Positions 6,568 to 13,986 of a stretch of DNA of 21,805 bases are shown here, piece after piece. The translations under genes and the position numbers were made by a program. The stretch is taken from the NCBI GenBank assembly GCA_030630315.1, contig DAOVNI010000001.1:1-21805 (forward strand), read 5' to 3'. This DNA is from Phycisphaerae bacterium. Lineage in GTDB: Bacteria > Planctomycetota > Phycisphaerae > Sedimentisphaerales > Anaerobacaceae. The notes beneath the pieces were generated by a model. The model worked only from the letters and a program-made list of their open reading frames with translations. It had not been told where the DNA came from and ran no database searches. Numbering within the stretch: the first letter of the stretch is position 1; every line of letters starts with the position of its first letter.

Positions 6568-6656
6568 TTGAAATTCGGGATAGCCAATAAAGACCCCTGC
6601 GTGCTCGGCCTTAGACAAAGCGGGGCTTTGTCGGTGTCGGCCTCAAGCAACCGCAG
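6568..6656 (-). repeat. Right terminal foldback repeat of the island
   Basis: Inverted copy of the element at 2628-2707. On the minus strand it reads from CTGCGGTTGCTTGAGGC (outer end, 6656) inward to CCGAGCACGCAGG and a TATCCC...TTTCAA tract. The apex is a perfect 8-bp hairpin GACAAAGC/GCTTTGTC (6614-6632 on the + strand) with the same 3-nt loop as the left copy but a different stem sequence. The pair encloses about 3.9 kb containing all the island genes. Confidence 0.75.
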
Positions 6657-6726
6657 TCTAAATACATAATACGACAGTAGCGGTTGAGAGTTGAGTAAAA
6701 TGGGTGTAAAATAAAAGGTGAGCTTT

Positions 6727-6781
6727 TTTACAAAACATTTACAAACCTTCAGCCCCGATTTAGTCTATAATATATAGTAGG
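6727..6781 (+). promoter_or_regulatory. Promoter with TTTACA-N5-TTTACA direct repeat before the regulator gene
   Basis: TTTACA at 6727 and 6738 form an 11-bp-period direct repeat, the layout expected for OmpR/PhoB-type dimers (the Bacillus Pho box uses TTAACA-like repeats at 11 bp). A -10-like TATAAT lies at 6776-6781, 38 nt after the second repeat begins. A near-identical layout occurs at 11925-11981. Autoregulation by the following response regulator is inferred. Confidence 0.5.
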
Positions 6782-6787
6782 TGTGGT

Positions 6788-7546
6788 ATGGAACAAAAAG
6801 CTCATATACTAATAGTTGAAGATGAGCAGAAAATCCGAACAGCCTTGACGGATTTTCTGGAGTTCCACGGTTTTAAGGTTACCAAAGCCGTGGATGGGCT
6901 TGAAGCTGAACGAACTGTGGCCAAGAGGCGCTTTGATTTGATTTTGCTTGACCTGATGCTGCCGAAAATCAGCGGCGAACAACTATGTACAAGATGGCGC
7001 CGAGACGGCATGCAAACCCCCATCATTATGCTGACAGCCAAGGGGCAGCAGAAAGAAAAAGTAATGGGCCTGAACCTCGGAGCCGATGACTATATCACCA
7101 AGCCATTTTCGCTCGAGGAGCTGCTGGCACGGATAAAAGCGGTGCTGCGACGGATAGACCCAGCCCGGGCAGTCGGACAAACTTTCAAGTTTGCAGATTT
7201 GGATGTTGATATCGCAGCATTGAAAATAAAACGCACCCCTTCTTGCCCCTCACCTGTGCCCGCGGTTCCCTGCGGCCAGACGCAGGTGCAGGCAGGGGCA
7301 GCCGAGCAAATAGAAATTACCAAGCGCGAGGCAGCAATCATACAGTATTTTGCCGCGAACCCAAACCGCGTCATCAGCAGAGAAGAGCTCTATAAAGAGG
7401 TTTGGGACGAGACTATGAGTGAATTAGGTACAAGAACCACCGATATGCACATCGCGAAACTGCGGAGCAAAATCGAGAAAAACTCAGCCGACCCGCAAAT
7501 TATCAAAACCGTGCGCGGTGCAGGATATAAGTATGAGCCCCGTTAG
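6788..7546 (+). CDS. OmpR/PhoB-family response regulator
   Basis: Two-domain transcription factor of 252 residues. The receiver domain (about 5-122) has all hallmarks: acidic E11/D12, phosphoacceptor Asp55 (LILLDLMLP), Thr83 (IIMLTAKG) and Lys105 (DDYITKPFS). The winged-helix DNA-binding domain (about 140-252) ends in the typical RTTDMHIAKLRSKIE...IIKTVRGAGYKYEP. Between its first strands and ITKREAAIIQYF sits an unusual segment of about 25 residues (TPSCPSPVPAVPCGQTQ...) encoded by a palindrome (7244-7300). The final Pro-Arg-stop comes from a dispersed repeat element. A histidine kinase gene follows 65 nt downstream. The repeat-box promoter upstream and the PhoB family membership suggest an OmpR/PhoB-like regulon, possibly phosphate; the signal is not known. 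Confidence 0.92.
   Translation: MEQKAHILIVEDEQKIRTALTDFLEFHGFKVTKAVDGLEAERTVAKRRFDLILLDLMLPKISGEQLCTRWRRDGMQTPIIMLTAKGQQKEKVMGLNLGADDYITKPFSLEELLARIKAVLRRIDPARAVGQTFKFADLDVDIAALKIKRTPSCPSPVPAVPCGQTQVQAGAAEQIEITKREAAIIQYFAANPNRVISREELYKEVWDETMSELGTRTTDMHIAKLRSKIEKNSADPQIIKTVRGAGYKYEPR
7244..7300. repeat. Palindromic insertion inside the response regulator gene
   Basis: TGCCCCT (7244-7250) pairs with AGGGGCA (7294-7300), CACCTG (7251-7256) with CAGGTG (7283-7288), and CCGC (7260-7263) with GCGG (7272-7275). The segment is in frame and encodes roughly residues 153-171 of the winged-helix domain, where related regulators have only a short turn. It resembles in-frame palindromic elements of the Rickettsia RPE type in concept, not in sequence. 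Confidence 0.55.
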
Positions 7547-7572
7547 AAGTCGACGGGTTACTTCTAACAGGG
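7538..7572. mobile_element. MITE-like element, copy 2
   Basis: CCCCGTTAGAAGT (7538-7550) and ACTTCTAACAGGG (7560-7572) are inverted with one mismatch; total 35 bp, the shortest copy. The flanks are TGAG (7534-7537) and TGAG (7573-7576), a perfect 4-bp direct repeat. As in copy 1, the left end supplies CCC CGT TAG to the upstream gene, here the response regulator. Confidence 0.75.
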
Positions 7573-7576
7573 TGAG

Positions 7577-7611
7577 AACTAAAAACTCAAAACTCAAAAC
7601 TCAAAACTAAT
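7577..7611. repeat. Heptamer tandem array, unit AACTCAA, ending at an ATG
   Basis: AACTAAA (7577), AACTCAA three times (7584, 7591, 7598) and AACTAAT (7605): five contiguous 7-mers. It begins right after the TGAG flank of element copy 2 and ends at the base before the kinase start codon. As a result the kinase has no Shine-Dalgarno sequence. Confidence 0.85.
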
Positions 7612-9732
7612 ATGTACAGGCGGCTTATCATATTATCGGTGATAATTCTCGTTGCTCTGTGTGGGCTGACGGTGCTGGGATACCACGCCGTCGAAAAATG
7701 GGCACAGGGCCTGGAAGGAGCACGTCTGGGTGAATTCGCCGAAGTGGCAGAACAAATCAGGCAGGATGTCAAACATAAACTCGATGATTTCATTCAGACA
7801 GAACAAGAGCGTTTGTACACTGAATATCAATATTACTATGTGTCTGAGGACATCGTGCCTGGTCAGCAGCAGATGCCGGTGTTGCGTTCACCGCTGGGCG
7901 GTCGCTTAGAATACGGCCTGGCGTATGGCCATTTTCAAATCGAGCCGGACGGTAATATCGTGACGCCAAACGACGACATCATACAAAGGGAAGGTGCAAC
8001 GGTACGCAATAAGAAGATCTACGCTGAAGCAAAGTTAAACCGATATAATATAACGAATAACTTACTGCCCGTGCTGAATAGTGTGACGCCAGGTTCATTT
8101 ACAATAAACATTGATAAAAAAGCCGGGGCTTTGCTAAATATCCGGTCAAAAGCGCCTGAACAAGCTAAGTTCGTAAAAAGTGAACTCCAGCAAAAAATAG
8201 GGGCGAAAGGCGGAAAATCGAGAAGCCGGCAGGGGAAAAATTATCCTATCGGAAGTCTGCAAGAACAACAAGAAACACAGTATATGAGGCAAAGACGTTC
8301 TGTTTACGAGTACAATATTTCTTCTAACTCGGCTATTCCTGATCAGCAAGGAGTTCCTTTTCCCCAGACGCAGATAAACGCACAAAGCGATTTAGAAGAA
8401 ACCCGGGCGAAGGAACAAACTACGGAAGAAAAATCACCCGATGACAACCGGAAACCATTTGCAGTTCAAGCAAACCAAATGGCTTACCAGGTGCAAAGAC
8501 CCCAACCGCAAGCAGAACAAGCAAAAGAACTGCTGATGGATACGTTTGCTGACCTGTCCGGCATACTGCCCCCGCAGTATGACGGACTGCTGCAAGGAAA
8601 TCAAAATGAGACGGTTCAGATACAGATTGAGGCGTTTGTGCCGGTGGTCGTTACCAATGGTGACTCTCAGCAATCTATATTCGCCGGACAGGTGTTTCTA
8701 TTAAGGCATATACAAATCGAGGACAGGCACTTTCTGCAGGGATTTCAACTCAATGAAAAGAAGTTGATTGAGGAGGTCGAGGAATCCGCAGAGCGATTTA
8801 TGCGCGAAGGAATGAAGATCGAATTAGCACAAACAGAAGATGAAGAGTCGGCCTACACGGCCATATTGGACTTTGGCTTTGGAGATTTGCTATTAAACCT
8901 TAAAGAAATCGACCCTGCCTGGATTAGCAATAAAATAAATTGGCTGCGAAACTGGTATTTCAGTATTATCGCGATTGTGCTTTTAGCGGTAACGCTGGGA
9001 CTGGTCAGCCTATGGCGCAATGCGCGGGCACAAATTAAATTGGCCCAGAAAAAGGATGACTTTATATCCGCTGTCTCACACGAACTTAGAACCCCACTGA
9101 CTTCAATACGAATGTACTCGGAAATGCTCGAAAAGAACTGGGTCAAATCGGAGGACAAACTCGCCGAATATTACAGCAATATGCGGCAGGAAAGCGAAAG
9201 ACTTAGCCGCCTAATAGAAAACGTGTTGGATTTTTCCAGAATCCAAAAGGGTCGGAAAAAATATACTTTCAGCCTGGGCGATATAAATGAATGTATTGCG
9301 GATGTAGTTGAAATGATGACGCCCTATGCGGCACAAAGCGGCTTTTCGATAAAAATGGAACTCGGGCAGCTTGAGCAAATGGCTTTTGACGGTGACGCGA
9401 TTACACAGATAGTTGTTAATCTGCTGGACAACGCAATCAAATACGCACATGATGCTGAGGATAAGACTATTACAGTCCGAACCAGAAGCGACCGCCAATT
9501 CATCTTAATCGAGGTTGAGGACCATGGCCCCGGCGTCCCTCATCGGCAGCGCAAAAAGGTCTTTGAGCAGTTCTACCGTTCTGGGGCAGAAGATACGCGT
9601 GAAACCACCGGAACAGGCCTGGGCCTCGCCCTCGTGAAAAAATTCGCCCAGGCACACAACGGTTTTGTAGAAATCATCACCGCCAAGCCAACCGGCGCAA
9701 TCTTTAGGGTGGCCTTAGCTGCCCAGACGTAG
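7612..9732 (+). CDS. Membrane sensor histidine kinase
   Basis: 706-residue sensor kinase, partner of the adjacent regulator. TM1 is at about 3-25 and TM2 at about 448-468 (IIAIVLLAVTLGLVSLW), bracketing a large extracytoplasmic domain of about 420 residues that is unusual for PhoR-like kinases. Part of that domain (about 180-305) is low in complexity and rich in Q, R and E and may be an unstructured linker. The cytoplasmic part lacks a clear HAMP or PAS domain and goes directly to HisKA (VSHELRTPLTSIRMYSEML, phospho-His490) and HATPase_c: N-box VVNLLDNAIKYA, G1 DHGPGVP, F-box and G2 TGTGLGLALVKKF. The start ATG follows a heptamer array without a ribosome site, so translation may depend on coupling or an unstructured leader. 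The ligand is unknown. Confidence 0.92.
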   Translation: MYRRLIILSVIILVALCGLTVLGYHAVEKWAQGLEGARLGEFAEVAEQIRQDVKHKLDDFIQTEQERLYTEYQYYYVSEDIVPGQQQMPVLRSPLGGRLEYGLAYGHFQIEPDGNIVTPNDDIIQREGATVRNKKIYAEAKLNRYNITNNLLPVLNSVTPGSFTINIDKKAGALLNIRSKAPEQAKFVKSELQQKIGAKGGKSRSRQGKNYPIGSLQEQQETQYMRQRRSVYEYNISSNSAIPDQQGVPFPQTQINAQSDLEETRAKEQTTEEKSPDDNRKPFAVQANQMAYQVQRPQPQAEQAKELLMDTFADLSGILPPQYDGLLQGNQNETVQIQIEAFVPVVVTNGDSQQSIFAGQVFLLRHIQIEDRHFLQGFQLNEKKLIEEVEESAERFMREGMKIELAQTEDEESAYTAILDFGFGDLLLNLKEIDPAWISNKINWLRNWYFSIIAIVLLAVTLGLVSLWRNARAQIKLAQKKDDFISAVSHELRTPLTSIRMYSEMLEKNWVKSEDKLAEYYSNMRQESERLSRLIENVLDFSRIQKGRKKYTFSLGDINECIADVVEMMTPYAAQSGFSIKMELGQLEQMAFDGDAITQIVVNLLDNAIKYAHDAEDKTITVRTRSDRQFILIEVEDHGPGVPHRQRKKVFEQFYRSGAEDTRETTGTGLGLALVKKFAQAHNGFVEIITAKPTGAIFRVALAAQT

Positions 9733-9799
9733 CTCCGGGAACCCCACGCACATTCGCCCAGTTAAATAATACCGCCTCGGCGGGCTGAGGTTCAAGCAA
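9733..9799. other. Short convergent spacer
   Basis: 67 nt between the 3' ends of the kinase (+) and the FtsB-like gene (-). It contains the compact palindrome CCGCC-tc-GGCGG, a possible terminator stem without a T-tract. Nothing else seen. Confidence 0.4.
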
Positions 9800-10288
9800 C
9801 TATGGTTCCTCCTGGCTGGCCTGTTTGGCGGAGCCAAGCCATATAAACGAAATAAGGACCAAAAAGGCACCCGCCAAAAATAAAACGACTCGCCGGGTTG
9901 GTTCGCTGCATCGGACAAGCCAGGCAGGTATCACTGGCTCGGTGGGTTGTTGGCCCGAATCTTCTTCTAACGCTTTCTTGACAGCCTCCAACAGCTCCTC
10001 TGTTGCTTTTGGATAAATGGTGTTCGCATCGTTACGTTCCATGCCGAGTACAAGAGGGGCGATGCGCTCAAGAAGATTGGGGTCTTTTTCCAGATTTTGC
10101 AGCAGGGCATCGTAGTCGGTATTTAAGGACTTCAACCGATTTGATAATTCTTCCTTTGCTTTCAACCGTTGCCTGTCATGATAGTATTGAAGCACTTCAC
10201 CACAGATGATCGAGCCGAACAGCGATGTTGCGCCGATACTAAAAAAAATGATAAACAAAAGCGTTCGCAGGATATTTTGCCTTCGCAT
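9800..10288 (-). CDS. FtsB/DivIC-like membrane protein with coiled coil
   Basis: About 162 residues. An N-terminal TM (about 8-28, LLFIIFFSIGATSLFGSII) is followed by a coiled-coil-like segment (HDRQRLKAKEELSNRLKSLNTDYDALLQNLEKDPNLLERIAPLVLG), the FtsB/DivIC order, then a Gln/Pro-rich linker and a second TM near the C-terminus (VVLFLAGAFLVLISFIWLG), which is not typical. It lies directly downstream of enolase; eno next to ftsB/divIC is a common bacterial arrangement. I chose the ATG at 10286-10288 because it follows the predicted terminator; an upstream GTG at 10330 lies inside that terminator hairpin. A divisome role is inferred. Other small TM-coiled-coil proteins are possible. Confidence 0.5.
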   Translation of the reverse strand: MRRQNILRTLLFIIFFSIGATSLFGSIICGEVLQYYHDRQRLKAKEELSNRLKSLNTDYDALLQNLEKDPNLLERIAPLVLGMERNDANTIYPKATEELLEAVKKALEEDSGQQPTEPVIPAWLVRCSEPTRRVVLFLAGAFLVLISFIWLGSAKQASQEEP

Positions 10289-10298
10289 AGCCCAAATT

Positions 10299-10356
10299 AA
10301 AAAAATTGCGGCAGGCGCAATTGTCTTCACTCCATTGAAAAACCTTGCACCTGCCG
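10299..10356 (-). terminator. Rho-independent terminator after enolase
   Basis: On the minus strand CGGCAGGTGCAA (10356-10345) pairs with TTGCGCCTGCCG (10320-10309): 12 bp with one G-U pair and a 24-nt loop. It is followed by CAA and seven Ts (10305-10299). It separates eno from the FtsB-like gene and argues against the GTG start of the latter within the loop. Confidence 0.65.
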
Positions 10357-10378
10357 GCTTAAAGCTGATTTCTCATTT

Positions 10379-11752
<1,374 letters not shown>

Positions 11753-11756
11753 TCAA

Positions 11757-11824
11757 CCCCGTTAGAGACTTTTTCCGTTGCCTGCACTTGTGTAACCGCA
11801 GGTACGAGTGGGTCTCTAACGGGG
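11757..11824. mobile_element. MITE-like element, copy 3
   Basis: Perfect 13-bp inverted repeat: CCCCGTTAGAGAC (11757-11769) and GTCTCTAACGGGG (11812-11824), total 68 bp. The flanks are TCAA (11753-11756) and TCAA (11825-11828), a perfect 4-bp direct repeat. The centre contains a further small stem (CCTGC/GCAGG). It lies upstream of enolase and may carry or separate its promoter. Confidence 0.78.
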
Positions 11825-11924
11825 TCAAGACTTGATTGCAGAAGTTGCTGGGGCAATAGAGCTTGGTTACTGCGATGTAAAATATTGAGACCGGCTTGAC
11901 CGGGCTGGCCCTTTTTGCCGAATT

Positions 11925-11981
11925 TTACAGAAATTTTACAAAAAACTCTGTAACTTTTCGGACTGTTCTGCGTCTATAAGT
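11925..11981 (+). promoter_or_regulatory. Promoter resembling the response-regulator promoter
   Basis: TTTACA at 11925 and 11936, 11 bp apart, then GTCTATAAG with the -10-like TATAAG at 11976-11981, 40 nt after the second repeat begins. The regulator gene promoter (6727-6781) has the same 11-bp repeat, 38-nt spacing and GTCTATAA core. Control by that regulator is an inference from this match. Confidence 0.5.
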
Positions 11982-11985
11982 ATAG

Positions 11986-12066
11986 GAATCCGCCAAAGTA
12001 CCGGACATCATCACCCTCCTCCGAAAGGCCGATCCGTCCATGCCGGACTGGGTCGGCCTTTTTTTA
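11986..12066 (+). ncRNA. Candidate small RNA or psd leader with C-rich tract
   Basis: A transcript from the 11925-11981 promoter would start near 11986-11990 and end at a strong terminator at 12065, about 75-80 nt long with no credible reading frame. It carries CCCTCCTCC (12014-12022), which is complementary to Shine-Dalgarno sequences and lies just before the terminator stem; such exposed C-rich tracts are typical of base-pairing regulatory RNAs. Alternatively it is the attenuated leader of psd-pssA, whose first gene begins 39 nt after the T-run. Confidence 0.45.
12024..12065 (+). terminator. Rho-independent terminator upstream of psd
   Basis: AAAGGCCGA (12024-12032) pairs with TCGGCCTTT (12053-12061), 9 bp. 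A further stem in the apex (CC/GG and TCC/GGA) and seven Ts (12059-12065) complete it. It must end a + strand transcript that begins after 11702, since the flanking upstream gene (eno) is on the other strand. Confidence 0.8.
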
Positions 12067-12103
12067 TTGATTGTCTACCGCTTAAAGACTATCATACTTG
12101 CTT

Positions 12104-12940
12104 ATGAGGATTCCGCTGACGAAATATGGCTGGCCACAGGTAGTTATCTTTCCTGCGGCAGTACTTGCAGTAATGATTGTCTTTCCGCTGGCCACAATGG
12201 CGTTTTTACTACCTTGGGTTATTATTTCGGTAGAAGCGCTTTTGGCCATTGTTTTGATATGGGTTTTGGCCTTTTTCCGCGACCCTCACCGGGCCGTCCC
12301 GACGGATAGTAATCTGTTGCTGGCACCGGCTGACGGCAAAATCACCAACATCGAGATTGTCAACCTGAACCAGCCAAAAGAATTAAACGCAGAGAACGCT
12401 GAGAACGCAGAGAAAAAACTGAAATTAAAAAATCTCGGCGGGCTCTGCGAGCTCGGCGGTAAAAAAGACGAAAATGACTTTTGCGAGTTGCGGGTTCTGC
12501 GCATCGGAATATTTTTGAGTATTTTCAATGTCCATATTAACCGGGCTCCCTGCAATGTAAAAGTCGAGAAGATTACCTACAAGCAAGGCAAACACAAAAA
12601 CGCCAAAAATCCACAGTCCGGGCGGGTCAATGAGTCCAATGACTTGGCCTTACTCAGAACCGACAGCCCCAAAGAGCGGCTGATTGTCCGGCAAATCAGC
12701 GGAGCGATCGCCCGCCGAATCGTCTGCCAGATAAGCCAGGGACAAAAATTAACTGGCGGTGAGAAATTCGGAATGATAAAATTCGGCTCCAGGACAGAAC
12801 TGTATTGCGAGTTGCGGGTTGCGGGTTGCGAGTTGCGGGTTCTGGTCCAAATAGGCGATAAAGTCAAAGCTGGGCTGACACCTCTTATAAGATATGAAAT
12901 ACAGAAGACAGAGGACAGAAGACAGACTTCTGACTTCTGA
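12104..12940 (+). CDS. psd: Phosphatidylserine decarboxylase, with repeat-encoded insertions
   Basis: Pyruvoyl enzyme making phosphatidylethanolamine from phosphatidylserine at the membrane. 278 residues, about 60 more than the short Psd type. Core motifs: hydrophobic N-terminus (two TM, about 12-52), FFRDPHRAVP, LLAPADGK, IFLSIFNVHINRAPC, LIVRQISGAIARRIVC and GMIKFGSR, whose Gly228-Ser229 is the self-cleavage site generating the pyruvoyl alpha chain; then VQIGDKVKAG. Extra segments come from repeats: NAENAENAE (9-nt unit) and CELRVL at about 94-132, CELRVAGCELRVL at 235-247 between the cleavage site and the last strand, and the tail (about 267-278) from GAAGACA/ACTTCTG arrays. The start is the ATG at 12104; a TTG two codons earlier is possible. 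pssA follows 42 nt later, so synthase and decarboxylase are an operon. Confidence 0.9.
   Translation: MRIPLTKYGWPQVVIFPAAVLAVMIVFPLATMAFLLPWVIISVEALLAIVLIWVLAFFRDPHRAVPTDSNLLLAPADGKITNIEIVNLNQPKELNAENAENAEKKLKLKNLGGLCELGGKKDENDFCELRVLRIGIFLSIFNVHINRAPCNVKVEKITYKQGKHKNAKNPQSGRVNESNDLALLRTDSPKERLIVRQISGAIARRIVCQISQGQKLTGGEKFGMIKFGSRTELYCELRVAGCELRVLVQIGDKVKAGLTPLIRYEIQKTEDRRQTSDF
12386..12412. repeat. Nine-bp tandem repeat inside psd
   Basis: AACGCAGAG, AACGCTGAG and AACGCAGAG in tandem encode Asn-Ala-Glu three times. The unit is a multiple of three, so copy number can change without breaking the frame. It lies in a segment that short Psd proteins normally lack. Confidence 0.8.
12483..12496. 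repeat. Two GCGAGTT/GCGGGTT heptamers inside psd
   Basis: GCGAGTT (12483) then GCGGGTT (12490), encoding CELRV. The same words form the larger array at 12807-12841 in the same gene. Confidence 0.7.
12807..12841. repeat. Five GCGAGTT/GCGGGTT heptamers inside psd
   Basis: GCGAGTT, GCGGGTT, GCGGGTT, GCGAGTT and GCGGGTT in perfect tandem. Three units make 21 nt, so the protein shows a 7-residue period, CELRVAG then CELRVL. It sits just downstream of the Gly-Ser cleavage site in the alpha chain. Confidence 0.85.
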
Positions 12941-12967
12941 TTTCTGACTTCTGACTTCTAACTTCTG
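12904..12967. repeat. Two abutting heptamer arrays at the psd-pssA junction
   Basis: GAAGACA, GAGGACA and GAAGACA (12904-12924), then one base, then six ACTTCTG-type units (12926-12967, with ATTTCTG and ACTTCTA variants). They encode the Psd C-terminal tail, provide its stop (TGA within ATTTCTGA) and run up to the GAGGT ribosome site of pssA. Confidence 0.85.
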
Positions 12968-12982
12968 ACCGAGGTATGAGAA

Positions 12983-13906
12983 ATGACCAGATTAAAAACC
13001 GATACTACTCTGCGAAGTAGGGCTTCTCTACGAAGCACGAGAGCTGCCAAAGACAGCCTGCTGCTGCGGGTGCGAAAGCAAAGGTTAAAGTACATCACCA
13101 TCCTGCCGTCGCTGATAACTATTCTCAACGGCGTATGCGGCTTCGCGGCCATTGTCTTTGCCGGCAAAGGGGCAAAGCTCGGCATCGGGCAGTTTTCTTA
13201 CTTTGCGATGTCAGGCTACATGATACTGCTGGCTATGATTGCCGACATGCTCGATGGCCGACTGGCACGAATGCACCAGAGCACCTCCAGCTTCGGCGGC
13301 CAGCTCGACAGCCTCTGCGATATAATCAGCTTCGGTGTTGCGCCGGCATTTTTGATGCTGAAAGTCCTTGAATACAAACTGGCTGAGTTTGCCGGGCTTA
13401 ATCCCGCCATAGAAACTTTCCTCCAACGTTTCATCTGGCTGGCAGCAGCAGGATATATAAGCTGTGCGGCCATTCGATTAGCCAGGTTCAATGTGGAAAA
13501 TGAGGAGGACGAATCCGCCCACATGAGCTTTGTAGGCCTGCCAACGCCCGCCGCTGCGGGGGTAATAGTCAGCCTGGTAATACTCCATCAGGAAACACTT
13601 CCGAGCCTGAATGTAATTATTTATGCCCTGCCGTTTTTGGCCCTGGGCGTTGCGGTGCTGATGGTCAGCAGGATTCGATATCCGCACATCCTCAATCAGT
13701 ACCTAAAGGGCAGGAAGCCATTTGCGTACCTTATGAGGGTGCTGCTGCTCCTGGCATTTGTTATCTTGAACATACAGTATGCGGCTTTAGTGCTGATTTT
13801 CTGTGGCTTTGCGGCGAGCAGTTTCGTGAAATGGTTTTACTACAAAGCAATCCGCAAGAGGAAACCCATTGTGCAATACGCCGCAAAATGGGAACCTGAA
13901 AAATAA
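12983..13906 (+). CDS. pssA: CDP-diacylglycerol-serine O-phosphatidyltransferase
   Basis: Integral membrane phosphatidylserine synthase, 307 residues, producing the substrate of the adjacent Psd. The CDP-alcohol phosphotransferase signature is intact: DMLDGRLARMHQSTSSFGGQ and LDSLCDIISFG, that is DGxxAR-x8-GxxxDxxxD. About eight hydrophobic segments run from residue 40 to the end. The first 38 residues (MTRLKTDTTLRSRASLRSTRAAKD...) are basic and probably unstructured; their DNA contains short inverted words such as GAAG/CTTC and may be another repeat-derived addition. The start ATG at 12983 has GAGGT seven nt upstream. The psd-pssA pair implies phosphatidylethanolamine membranes. The class appears to be the PssA type II/Bacillus type. 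Confidence 0.93.
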   Translation: MTRLKTDTTLRSRASLRSTRAAKDSLLLRVRKQRLKYITILPSLITILNGVCGFAAIVFAGKGAKLGIGQFSYFAMSGYMILLAMIADMLDGRLARMHQSTSSFGGQLDSLCDIISFGVAPAFLMLKVLEYKLAEFAGLNPAIETFLQRFIWLAAAGYISCAAIRLARFNVENEEDESAHMSFVGLPTPAAAGVIVSLVILHQETLPSLNVIIYALPFLALGVAVLMVSRIRYPHILNQYLKGRKPFAYLMRVLLLLAFVILNIQYAALVLIFCGFAASSFVKWFYYKAIRKRKPIVQYAAKWEPEK

Positions 13907-13986
13907 TCTCACCCCGCCAACGCAGCAGCCGGCGCAGAAGAATATTTAAGTTACCGGATGGCAGTTAGAAGATAGGAAAAGAAAAA

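Noticed and set aside
2628..6656. Island as an integron cassette array
   Set aside because: No integrase and no recognisable attC core words (GTTRRRY/RYYYAAC) at conserved positions. The foldback ends are inverted around many genes, not direct after each gene.
7577..7611. Tandem heptamers as a CRISPR-like array
   Set aside because: Units are 7 bp without spacers and there are no cas genes in the window.
10286..10330. GTG start at 10330 for the FtsB-like gene
   Set aside because: It lies in the loop of the predicted eno terminator, with the only purine-rich word directly adjoining it. The ATG at 10288 after the T-tract is preferred.
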